Assembly (NCBI GenBank): GCA_015183035.1
Contig: JACZZP010000004.1
Span: 1,612,001 to 1,676,000, forward strand
Direction of reading: 5' to 3'
From: Meloidogyne chitwoodi
Lineage: Eukaryota > Nematoda > Chromadorea > Rhabditida > Meloidogynidae
Length of the DNA stretch: 64,000 bases
The notes below the pieces were generated by a model that had not been told where the DNA came from, made no database searches, and was given only the letters and a program-made list of their open reading frames with translations. Below are positions 22,003 through 33,174 of this stretch, piece after piece. The translations under genes were made by a program, and so were the position numbers. Each line of letters opens with the position of its first letter. The first letter of the stretch is position 1.

Positions 22003-23502
22003 ATGAAACAGTCTCAATTAATTATATTAGCTGCAGCTACTGGCAGTGGTCTTATTATGATTTTAGGCTTAATTATTACAATATTCATAATTAAAGATAT
22101 TAATTTTCTTAGTGAAGAAATTTTATCTGGTATAGAGGATTTTAAGGTAAAAATAAAATAAAATTAAATAAAAATTTATTTAAATTTTATTATAGATTTT
22201 AGCAAATAAAACGTGGGATAGAATGATTGAATTACCTAAAGAAAAAACTTTTTCAAATAAAAGAGAAAAACGAGAATATATTAAACCTACTGCTTATGTT
22301 GGTGGTTCTTCTTATAATGCAATTCCTAGAAAATCATCTAATTTTGGTAAAATTAATATTAATTAATTAATTAATTAATTAATTAAATAGTAGAATGTTC
22401 TTCAATAAGTCGATGTTCACCAGGACCTCCTGGACCAGCAGGTGAACCAGGAATTCCAGGAGGTAATTAAGAATTTATTGGAATATTATTTAAATAATAA
22501 AAGAACCTGGAACGCGTGGTTTGGATGGAAAACCGGGAATACCTGGAAGCAACCAAAACCAAGGATATGATAATGGATTAAAAGTAATTTAAATGTTTAA
22601 AATAAATATTTAATTATTTTATGAATGTATTCAATGCCCAGCAGGACCGCAAGGACCACCAGGGCTAATTGGACCAAGTGGCAGTCCTGGACCTCCAGGA
22701 CAAGTATTTTCAATTTTATAATTTAATTTAATAAATATTTACTTATAGCAGGGACTGTTTGGTCAAATTGGAGAAGATGGAATTCCTGGTCCACCGGGAT
22801 GTATCATTTTATTATTTTATTTAAAATAATGAATTTTAGTGCCTGGAGATATTGGACTACCAGGTAAATATATAAATTGAACAAAATAATTAAATTTTAT
22901 AAAAAAATAAAATGATAATTTTAGGTCCACAAGGGAATGATGGACCTTTAGGACCTCCAGGTCATTTTTTCTTTCATATGTATTTATTCTAAAAATTTCT
23001 AAAAATTGTTTAGGATTGCCTGGACAAAGAGGAAAAGGTCTGACTTAAACTAATTATATATTTAAATTTTATTTATTTTAGGTCTGCCAGGACCAAAAGG
23101 TCCTCCTGGACCTCCAGGCGAACGGGGACAACCAGGACATCCTGGTTGGTAATTCTTCTGTATATTCGATAATAATTTTTCTAGGTCCTCCATCAAGTGT
23201 GATCGGCCCTGTGGGACCGTCAGGAATGATAGGACCATCAGGAAATGCTGGATCTCCAGGTTATTAAATTAAATACAAAATAATTTGCAAAATTAATAAT
23301 TTATCAGGAATTCCTGGCATTCGAGGACCTCCTGGATTTTCTGGTACTCCCGGACAGGATTCTGCATAGTATGAGAATTTGTATTTTAAAAATTTATTTT
23401 CCATTTTATAGTTGTCCATGTCCTCCAAGAAATCAACCTCCTCCAAATTATGCTAATATTCATGTTAATCCTTCTGACCAAATATCTTCATATAAAAATT
23501 AA
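22003..23502 (+). CDS. Cuticle collagen
   Basis: Structural collagen secreted by the hypodermis into the cuticle. The N-terminus is the nematode cuticle-collagen N-domain with one transmembrane/signal anchor (LIILAAATGSGLIMILGLII), a subtilisin/furin-type site (NKREKREY), then Gly-X-Y blocks broken by Cys clusters: CSSISRC before the first, CIQCPAGP before the second, and CPCPP after the last. Thirteen exons: 22003-22146, 22196-22346, 22391-22462, 22504-22583, about 22626-22703, 22749-22800, 22840-22863, 22925-22960, 23014-23037, 23082-23144, 23185-23259, 23308-23368 and 23412-23502. Exons inside the triple helix are tiny (24-75 nt) and nearly all split a Gly codon after its first base, which keeps the GXY register. 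One acceptor, before CIQCPAGP, lacks a usable AG. Confidence 0.93.
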
Positions 23503-24166
23503 TTTTTATAAAATTTAATAAAGTTGGTAGATATAAGTAATTTATTTGTAAAAGGTGAAGGAATAATTAAACCGTCAAAATAATATTTTTAGAATTAATT
23601 CTTGAAATTTATTAGTTTTAATTAAATAAAAAGAATATTGTAAAAGTACAATTATTTTTATAGAATAATTAAATTATATTATATATATAGCATATATATA
23701 TATATATGTTGGAGCAATTCTAAAATGAGTTTTTTAACTTTATATGTTTTAAAAAAAATATTGAAAAAGTGAACATTTTTCAATTTAACTAACTATAAAC
23801 TTTTTTTTATTAATTTTTTTTACTTTTTTTAATTTTATTTTTTTTAAATATAAAAAAAAATAAACTACATAGTTCAGAATTAAATTTTTATCTATCCAAT
23901 TCTTTAATTTTCTTTCTCAATATGAATGTAAAATAAATAAAGGAAAGGGCATGTGCCATCTTTTAAATAAATCTCTTTTAAATATTAGTTGATCATACAT
24001 TAATTCATTCATATGTATATAAAAATTTATTTTAAATTTAGAATTTAAAATTTTTATTTTTTAAGAATTTATTTATTTTAAACTATTTATTATATTTATT
24101 TTATAGAATTTTAAAAATATATTTAAAATATTATTTTTATAAATTAATTATTATTTAAAATTTTAA
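23503..24166. other. Intergenic with a small AT microsatellite
   Basis: AT-rich spacer. A (TA)n tract with a GC interruption lies at about 23675-23709. No gene was seen; the right end precedes the giant gene's ATG. Confidence 0.5.
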
Positions 24167-27100
24167 ATGCAAATAAATTTATTTTATTTGTTTATTTTGT
24201 TGTTTTCCTTAATTAATATTGGAAATTGTGTTCACAAATCCAAATTAAAAGAAAAACAAATACATAAAAAAGATTCAATTTCTTCAACATCTCAGGATAT
24301 TTTTGGTAATAAATTAAATAAATAATTATTTTATTTTTTTATTTTTCAGTTGGATTAAAAGAGAATGATTTAAATGTTTTATATAATAAAGCATTTTTTG
24401 AAAATAATGAAAATGAAAAATGGAAAGAAATAATTAGAAAAATTTCAGCATTTATTTTAAATAAAGATTTAAATAATAAATTTCCTTTAATTAAAAAAAA
24501 ATTAAATTCTTTGAAAGAAAAATTAAAAAAACCTTTAGAAATAACAAAACTTGAAGATTATGAAAAAATAGAAGAAGAAAAAGAAATAATTAAAGAAATA
24601 GAAGAGATTTTAAATAAATATGAGGAATTTAAAAAAGAAAATAATTTAATTGTTAATATTAATTTAATATTAAAATTATTAGAATTTGAACAAATTTTTG
24701 AATTATTTGAATCAGAAATGGTTACAAAATTTAAAATAAAAATTATTAAAGGACAATTTTCTATAATTTTAAATAAATTAAAAGATATGAATGAAGAAGA
24801 GGCATTTAATAAAATTGAAAAATATTTTAAATTTAAATTTAATTTATTACATTTTAATAGGTAATTAATTAATTATTTAAATAAAATATATTTTTATAAT
24901 AAATAATAATTATTAGTTTATTTATTTACAATTATTACTAGTAAATAACTATAATTTAATTAATATTTATATGTTTTAATTTAATTATTTATATACATAT
25001 TTAGTTTTTAGATTAAAAGATATAATTAAACAAATGTTTGAAAATGCTTTAAAAAATAATAATAATTTATTGGATTATAAAAGAAAAATTCGTTATGTTC
25101 TCGATGATTATATGTTTAATGAATTGGAATTAAAATATCCATTGACTTTCAAAATTGGTTAAAATTTAAATATTTAAATATTATTAAAATAAATAAACCA
25201 AAAAAAAGATTCTGTATTTTAAGTTAGATAAAAATAAATTCTTTTAAATATATTTAATTTATTAATTAATTAATTAAATATATTATTGATTACCGGAAAA
25301 TTCCTCTTCGGAAAATTCCTCTCGGAAAATTCCTCTTCAAATTTTCGGAAAATTCCTCTTTAACGGAAAATTCCTCTTTAAGCAAAATAATCGGAAAATT
25401 CCTCTTCGGAAATTCCTCTTTTTAGAGGAAAATTCCTCTCCAAATTAAAAATTATTAAAAATTATGGTTGTTCTTTAGTATATGGGACCCGAACTCGGAT
25501 CAAGTAACACATATCATTCGATTCCTCTTGTCGAGCTGAGTTCGAATATATAAATTTTATTTCTAGGAAAAATGTTTGAGCCGAGTTACAGGTCCCTGAA
25601 ATTCGAAAAACCATAGGAGGGACCAAGCTCTTTTTGGTGTGAAAAATTCGTTTATACAAATGATAGCTCATTCGAAAGAACTCTTCGAAACCTATCGAAT
25701 GAGACCAAAATTGTCGAAATTGAACGATTTTGAAGAAAGTTATGAAGGACCGAAGTTTGCTGGAAAACACGCCAAACTTGGACCTATTGGGAGTTTTTTA
25801 TGACTTCTTCATTTGGGAGCCCATCTCTCGTTGGCTTTTGATACATGCGTTATTCTACGGCGCAAATTACAACAAAATAATTAATTCAGTGAAAATAATT
25901 GAAGTGCAGCCGCGATAATCACCTCAAATGAGCTTACTCCCCCCTATGGTTTTTCGATATTTGGGGACCTGTAACTCGGTGAGTATTTGTCTCCTGCAAG
26001 AAATTCTTATATATTCGAACTCAGCTCGACAAGAGGAATCGAATGATATGTGTTACTTGATCCGAGTTCGGGTCCCATATACTAAAGAACAACCATAATT
26101 TTTAATAATTTTTAATTTGGAGAGGAATTTTCCTCTAAAAAGAGGAATTTCCGAAGAGGAATTTTCCGATTATTTTGCTTAAAGAGGAATTTTCCGCTAA
26201 AGAGGAATTTTCCGAAAATTTGAAGAGGAATTTTCCGAGAGGAATTTTCCGAAGAGGAATTTTCCAGTCACCATATTATTTATTTATATAGATTTGGTAG
26301 AAGAAGATGAACAAATTAATCGTTTTGTTAAATTATTTTCTTATAAAAAATTACCAAAAGAAATATTAAAAATTTATGCTTCTCAAAAATTTATTGAAAT
26401 TATAAAAGTTGGTGAAAAAGAAAAAATAAAAGAATTTCATAATTTATTTAATAAAGAAGTTGTTGATAATAAAATATTAGAAAAAATAGATAAAAATAAA
26501 TTAAAAAATGATTTAATAAATCTTTGTAAAAATAATATAATACCAAAACCTTTAAAAAAACTTTTTGAAAAACATCAAGGTGCAAGAGCAAGATTAATTG
26601 AAATATTTAGATCTGATAATATTAAAGGTGATGAAATATTTGAAGAAGATCAAAGTCTTTTTATTTTAACAAATATTGGTAAGAAATTATTAAAAATAAA
26701 TTTATTTTATAATTTTATTTTTGTTAATATTTTAGAATTATAACCTTTAAATAAATTAATTTCATTTTAAAAATTAGATATTTTGTTTTTAATAAGATTA
26801 ATTATCTAATTAAAGATAGGTAAGATGTGTATAATCAAAGAGGAGTGTTTGGATAAGTCATAGGCTTATAATAGTATACCTAAATTAAATTTTAAATTCT
26901 GTTCATCAGTCATGTGTGTTATGTCCGTATACTTGAGAAAGTATATGAGTGAATAAAAATGAACTATTAGAGGGTTGGATGGTGGCACAGTCGGTTGTGC
27001 TCTGGTTTGGGCTCATTCCACGATGGTTCGATTCCATCTCCCATCCACACATTTTTCCGCAACATACGAACACAATAATGTGGAAACATATTGTCTTGTA

Positions 27101-30100
27101 ATCCTTGTTTCACATCATCAGCACAAGTGACCAATGACCATAGTCCTTCCTTCATTACTAAATACATATTATCTTTAAATAATTATAATGTGCTAATCAG
27201 TAAATTAAGAAAATAATAATATTTGTAAATATAAAGGACAATAAATAATTTAATAAATTCTTTAAAATTAAGATTCAGAAGAATTAGATAATTGGATAAT
27301 TTCAATTTATTTAATTCTAATACAAAATATTGAAAATATATATTATTTTGTATATCTTTATTTACTTGAAAATTTAATAAAAATACGTTGGTTAGACAAT
27401 AATATTATTAATTATATTAATAATTATGAACATTGGAAAATTCTTCGCACTCGATTTTTGGAAATAAATGACAATTTTTCAAGAATTGATCCGATAAAAA
27501 ACATTAACAAATGGATAAATATATTTGAAATATTAAATAAAATTATAAAAGAAACATTTAAAAATGTTTCATTTAATTTAATTAATTTGGTTAAAAATGA
27601 ATTAAATGAAATGGATTTAAATATTCAAATAAATAAAATTATTAATAATAAAGAACATTTTGAATTTATTATTCAATTGAATAAAGCTACAATTAATGAA
27701 TTAAAATTAAATACTAAATTAAAATTTAATGAAAGAATTAAAAGTAAATAAATTATTTAGAAAATATTAAATTTAATTTTTTTATAAAATTAAATTTAAT
27801 AAATAAAATATTTTTAATTTATAAATTTAACAGAGTTAGATTATATTGAATATTCTCAAATAAATTTTTCATTTGGAGAACTTTTTAATATTGACCGGGT
27901 AAAATTTTTTTAATTATTTTTAATTTATTGTAGTTAATAATATTTTTTATAGTTGGAAAGATTCTGTCCAAATGAAATATTTAGAGATAGAAGAACAGAA
28001 ATAGGCTTTGGTAAATAAATTATTATTTGTTTTTATAAAATAAAATAATATTAGTATTAAATTTATTTTTTTATTTAAAAAATATAATTTTAATTATAAT
28101 AATTGATATTATTATTAATAAATTATATTTAAATTAAAGATTATGGTTACGGAGATAATATAATGGAAATGATCAGTTATAAATTTATTGATATGATAAT
28201 TAATAATGAAAATATTGAAATATCATTTTATATAAATGAAGCTATTATTTATTATGAAAATGTATTAAAAAGAACTAAAAAAGAAAGTATTGAACAAATA
28301 AAAAAGGATTCTCTAATTAAAATTATGTATCTTCATAATTTAAGATCACAAGTTAAATATCAATTAAGACATAAAAATCCGATTTATAAAAATTTGGGAA
28401 TTGCTATTCCAAAATGGATTGATTTTTTCGAAAATATTATTGAGGTAATCAACTTCTAATTATTCAAATCTTTTTATTTTGTAAAAAAATTAATTTTATA
28501 CCGAAATAAAAATAAAATAATTTTGTAAAAAAATAATAGTTAATTAATTTAAAAATTTATTTTAAATAAGAATATTAAAAAAAAACAGTTTATTTATTTT
28601 TTATTTATAAACTTTAATTTTCAGAACGAAAATTACAATCCAGATAATTTGGAAAGTTTTACCAAAATGTTTACTGAAATTACTATTAATAATTCTCTCG
28701 TTGATAAATCAAAATTAAATAAACTTTTTAATTATTATTTGGAATGGTTAATTAATTATTCATTTACTGTTAGAAAAAAGATATGTAAATTAAATAATGA
28801 GGAAATTAAAAAATTTAAAATAAATATTAAAGAAATTATTGGATATGAAAATCTTTTAAATTTAGAAATTGTTCAACCAAATGTTTTATCAATTAGTTAG
28901 AAATTTAATTTTTAATTTTTTAATTAATTAATATTTTTGTTTAAAAAAATTTTTTTAGATTTAATGGATAAATCAACAAAAATTTATCTTTATAATAAAT
29001 TATTGGAAACCGAAAAAGATTCTGATGAAGCAAAATTGATTGAATTAAGAATATCTTTATCATTATTAACTGAAAAATTAAATGAAATAAAAGAAAATGA
29101 AATTTTAAATAAAAATAAAAATATTAATGAATATTTCTTAATTTCAATAATAAAATTTAAAACAATTTTAACAAATATTTTACAAGAAAAAAATCCTTTA
29201 TTAAAAAGTGTTTGTGTATTAATTAAATTTATTAAGAATTTATATTTTAATTTAATTTCAAATGGAATTAATTTACCAATATTATTTAATCAAATAAATA
29301 AAATTAAAATAAAAAATTTGGAAAAAGAAAAATTAAATTTAGAAGATTTATTATTTTTTGATAAATTAAAAGAAGAATGTAAAAATAAAGAAGAACAAGA
29401 ATTAACATTTATTGAACAAAGAGTATTACTTCAAAAAGATCATTTTAATTTTATTAAAGAAAATGAAAAAAAAATATTAAAAAATTTAGAAAATAAAAAA
29501 AGAATGGAAAATTTAATAATTAATTTAAAATTAATATATTTTGATAAATATAAGGAATTTGGAAATGAATTAAATATACAAAAATATTTTATTAAATCAA
29601 TTCCAAAAATTAATGTAATAGAATTAAATAAATTAAATAAATTAGAATTATTTTATTCAATTTCTTCAAAATGGATAGATAATTTATTAAAAAATAATTT
29701 AAAAAAAAATATTAAATTAGAAAGAATTTGGAATAATATTAAAATAAAACTTGGAATTGAATTAGAATATTTTAAAAATAATAATGAAGTAAATTATATT
29801 ATTGAATATTTAAATAAAGAAATTTTAAAAATATTAGAAGAAATTGAAAAAGAATTTAATAATAATATAATAAAAGAAAATAAATTAATTTTAAAAACAA
29901 ATTTTAATGAATGGTTAATTAATTTAATTTATGAAGAATTAAAAAATCAAATTAATCAAAAAGATGCTTGGAATGAAAAAAATAATGATAAAGCATTTGC
30001 TTTAATTTTAAAAAAGGTAAAGATTTGAGGTTTTTTATTTTAATTTTCCTTATAAATAATTAATTAAAAAGTAATAAAATATAAAAAAGAGTAAAAATAT

Positions 30101-32644
30101 ATAAAAATAATTAAATAATTAATATAAATTAAGTTATAATTTTAAAGAATTAAATTTAAATGATGAAAATGAAGCAAATAAAAAATTAAAATTTTTATTA
30201 GAATCAGAAATTTTATCAAAAGAAATTATAAATATTTTAAATAAAGGTTATGTTATTCAAAATAAAATAAAAAATAAAAAGAAAATTATTAATACTTCTG
30301 AGGAAAAAGAAAATGAACAAATTCCAAAAATAGATTTTCAGGCAAAAGCTGAAGAATTGGTTAATATATTTATTTTTTAATTTTTTAATAATTAATTTTT
30401 TAGCTTGAAAATATTTTAAATGAAGAAATAAATAATTTAAATAAAACATCTTTTGTTGATCAATTTATGGAAAAATCTGAAAATAATAGTTCATTAATAG
30501 AAAATATATTATATGATAAATTAAAGTTAAATAAATTGGTAATTAATTAATTATTTATTTAATAATAAATTAAATAATTTTTAAAATTGAAATATGTATT
30601 TTTAAATATTTTAAATAAATTAAATTGTTGTCCTTTATGTATTTAAAATAAATAATAAATTTAAAAAATTAATTTTATTTTTAATTTTAGGGTGTTAATG
30701 TTCGTTTATTTATAAAAAATATTATAAATATTAAAATAATTGAAGATTTTTCTTTAATTGAATTAATTGTTTTTTTTCATGAAAAAGAAGCTTATGAACA
30801 TGATGCAAAGAAAAAATTAGATTCATTATTTTTTGGAACAAATATTTGTAATTTAAAAAAAAGAGAAGAATGTAATGATAATTCATTATATTGTTTTATT
30901 TGTCAGGTTATAATTAATTTATAAATAATAATAATTAAATATTATTATTTTATAGAATAAATTAACAAAAAATATTTTAAAATCATTTGATAATCTAAAT
31001 TTAATTAAATTTAATTTTGACAATTTAAATATTAATCTTCAATTTGGATTTGTAACAAATAAATTTATTGAATTAATAAATTTAAATCGTGAACGTGATA
31101 ATAAACTTGTAAAAACAATAGACGATTTAGTAAAAGAATTATCAATAAATAATAATTATAAAATATATCCAATGACAAATAAATTAAATTATGATTTAAC
31201 AGGAAAGAGTTTTTTTAATTAAAGCTTAAAAATATAATATTATTAAAAAATTTAAATTAATATTTTGACAATTTTTATTTATTAAAATAATTTACAAAAA
31301 AATTTATATTTATTAAAATATTATTTTAGATTATTTAACCAATTACAAAATATTATCACATTTAAATAATTCAAAAGAATTTATAATATTATTTAATTTA
31401 CTCAAATTATGGTGCAAAAGTAAAATATTATATTTTATTTATTCATTTATTTTAATTTTAATAAATTTTAAGAAAATTCAATTTATGGAGAAATTTTTGG
31501 TTTTTTAAATGACAAAGCATTAATTATTTTAATTTATAATTTGATAAATAAACATGGAAAATCAATTTTATTAATTATTGAAAATTTTCATAAAATATTT
31601 GAAAATAATTTTATTATAAAAATAAATGAAGAAGAAAAGAAAGATAAAAAAGAATATTTAAAAATTGAATTTGAAAATAAAAATTATCAAAACAATGAAG
31701 AAGAAATACAATCAAAAAATGTTTTATCAAAATTAAATGAATCAACTATACAAATTATTCAAAAACAATCAAAAATTGGTTTTTTATTAAATAATAATTT
31801 AATAATATTTTATTTTTAAATATTAGGTCTTGAAAAATTAAATAATATTAAAAAAATATTAAAAGAATCACCAGAGATTATTAAAGAAAATTGGATTAAT
31901 TGGTTAGGAAGTAATAAACAATTTATTCAACAGGTAAATATTTTTAAAAAATAAAAATAATATTTAATTAATTAATTATTTTAGTATGAATATTTTCTTT
32001 TGTTTACTTGCACACAATCTGTCTTTTCTTTACATGGACCTCAATTCTGTAATTTTGTTGAAAATAAATTAAGAATATTAATGTTAGAAAATATTGATAA
32101 TTTAATAATAAAAGAACCATTTGAGACAAAAATTGATTATATTCATATTCGTTTTATTAAATTATTAAATTATGAAAAATGCCCAAAAGATTTGAAAAAT
32201 AAATTACAAAATTATGATGTAAGTATTATTTATAATTAATAAAAATAAAATTATTAATTTATTAATGTCTAAATATTTCGATTTAAAGTAAATAAAGAGG
32301 AAATCTAAACTAAATTTATAAATATATAAAATATTTAAATTTTATTTTTTAAATAATTTAAGGATTGGAGATGTACCTTTTGGATAAGTGGTATAGAAAT
32401 TGAAAATATTGAAAAAATAAATAAAAAAGAAGAAGAATTAAATAATGCTTTAGATTTAAAATTTAAATTAATAAATGAGAAATTAAAAGAATTTTTAATT
32501 AAAGAATATAAAACATTAATGAAAGGAAAAAATCAAAAAATTCCTGAAAAGATTGATTTTGTTTTATTTGAAATGAAATATATCAACAAACATAAATTTC
32601 AAACTTGGTGTGAAGAAAATATAGAAGATAATACAAAATGTTAA
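24167..32644 (+). CDS. Giant secreted Lys/Asn-rich protein with degenerate poly(A)-polymerase-like C-terminus
   Basis: Nineteen exons: 24167-24305, 24350-24860, 25012-25157, 26292-26678, 27273-27743, 27834-27898, 27953-28010, 28140-28444, 28625-28895, 28959-30016 or -29913, 30134-30359, 30404-30538, 30691-30906, 30956-31208, 31330-31419, 31473-31778, 31827-31933, 31985-32218 and 32363-32644; about 1,750 aa. All junctions keep phase except exon 10 to 11, which closes only with the internal donor at 29914. It starts with a signal peptide (MQINLFYLFILLFSLINIGN). About 1,100 residues of Lys/Asn/Ile/Glu-rich helix with no known domain follow. The last ~600 residues follow poly(A) polymerase: LIKFNFDNLNINLQF (third catalytic strand, Asp replaced by Asn), LLKLWCKKNSIYGEIFGFL (central domain), KQFIQQYEYFLLF, FVENKLRILMLENID and WRCTFWISGIE (RNA-binding domain). 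The GS...DxD motif is not recognisable. Introns hold a 985-bp foldback and a SINE. Confidence 0.7.
25288..26272 (+). mobile_element. Foldback transposon, copy A (985 bp, long TIRs, 8-bp TSD)
   Basis: Each end is an array of CGGAAAATTCCTCTT-type units, and the arms (about 330 bp each) are inverted copies of one another, including the inner stretch with CGAACTCGGATCAAG. A perfect 8-bp duplication ATATTATT lies at 25280-25287 and 26273-26280. The ends read GATTACCGGAAAATTCC on the left and GGTGACTGGAAAATTCC on the opposite strand at the right. It lies in intron 3 of the giant gene and has no coding capacity. Copy B, in the opposite orientation, is at 33282. Confidence 0.9.
26977..27165 (+). mobile_element. 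tRNA-derived SINE in an intron of the giant gene
   Basis: The first 70 nt (26977-27046) look like a tRNA: A-box TGGCACAGTCGG (26983-26994), B-box GGTTCGATTCC (27025-27035), a 5-bp T stem (GATGG/CCATC), a D stem (CACA/TGTG) and an acceptor stem GGATGG/CCATCC. The anticodon arm does not pair well, so it is not a working tRNA. A tRNA-unrelated body of about 120 nt follows (from CACATTTTTCCGC to about CCTTCCTTCATTAC) and runs into AT-rich tail sequence. This is the build of a tRNA-derived SINE. The 3' boundary is approximate and no TSD could be fixed. Confidence 0.65.
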
Positions 32645-32885
32645 ACAAATTAAAAAATAAAAAAAATAAATAATTAAAAAAAATAAAAAATCAGAAAAAT
32701 TTAAAAAAAAATCAAAAAAATTAAAAAAAAATTAAAAAATCAGAAAAATTAATCATCCCATTTACAACACATACATACATATGTACATATAATCAACCAA
32801 CCATATTTAAATTTTGTAACCTTCTATTTATATTTAGTACCTAATGTACCTATATTATTTTAGTTAAAATATTTTATATAAATAG

Positions 32886-32961
32886 TAGAGCTGTTCCAAG
32901 AGCTTGGTCTTAGTTTTTTTGGTCTTGAGTCTTGGTTATTTTTGGTCTTGGAATAGCTCTA
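32886..32961. mobile_element. hAT-like MITE (76 bp, 8-bp TSD)
   Basis: The ends are TAGAGCTGTTCCAAGA and, on the opposite strand, TAGAGCTATTCCAAGA. The interior is a run of TTGGTCTT motifs. A perfect 8-bp duplication ATAAATAG lies at 32878-32885 and 32962-32969. Confidence 0.85.
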
Positions 32962-33174
32962 ATAAATAGTATGTATATAAATTTTAGTTTAACATTAATT
33001 AAAAACATATTTCCAAAACAATATTATTTTTATTGCATAAATGTTCCACAATTGTATTATTAATAGTTAAAATATATCTTCCAACAACTTTAACAACATC
33101 TCTAACCTTTATTTTATTGACATGGATAATTTTTCTCATTGTTAGTTGAAAAATTTCTGTCTCAATAAAATATC

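Noticed and set aside
25462..25918. Open frames inside foldback copies A and B (25462-25918, 33879-34088)
   Set aside because: They fall in the inverted arms and match between arms and copies only because the DNA is repeated; the frames are not conserved as protein.
26977..27047. Functional tRNA gene
   Set aside because: A and B boxes and three stems are good, but the anticodon arm does not form a clean 5-bp stem and the acceptor stem has a mismatch; a SINE head is the better reading.
26967..27167. 66-aa minus-strand frame
   Set aside because: Antisense of the tRNA-derived SINE; no independent support.
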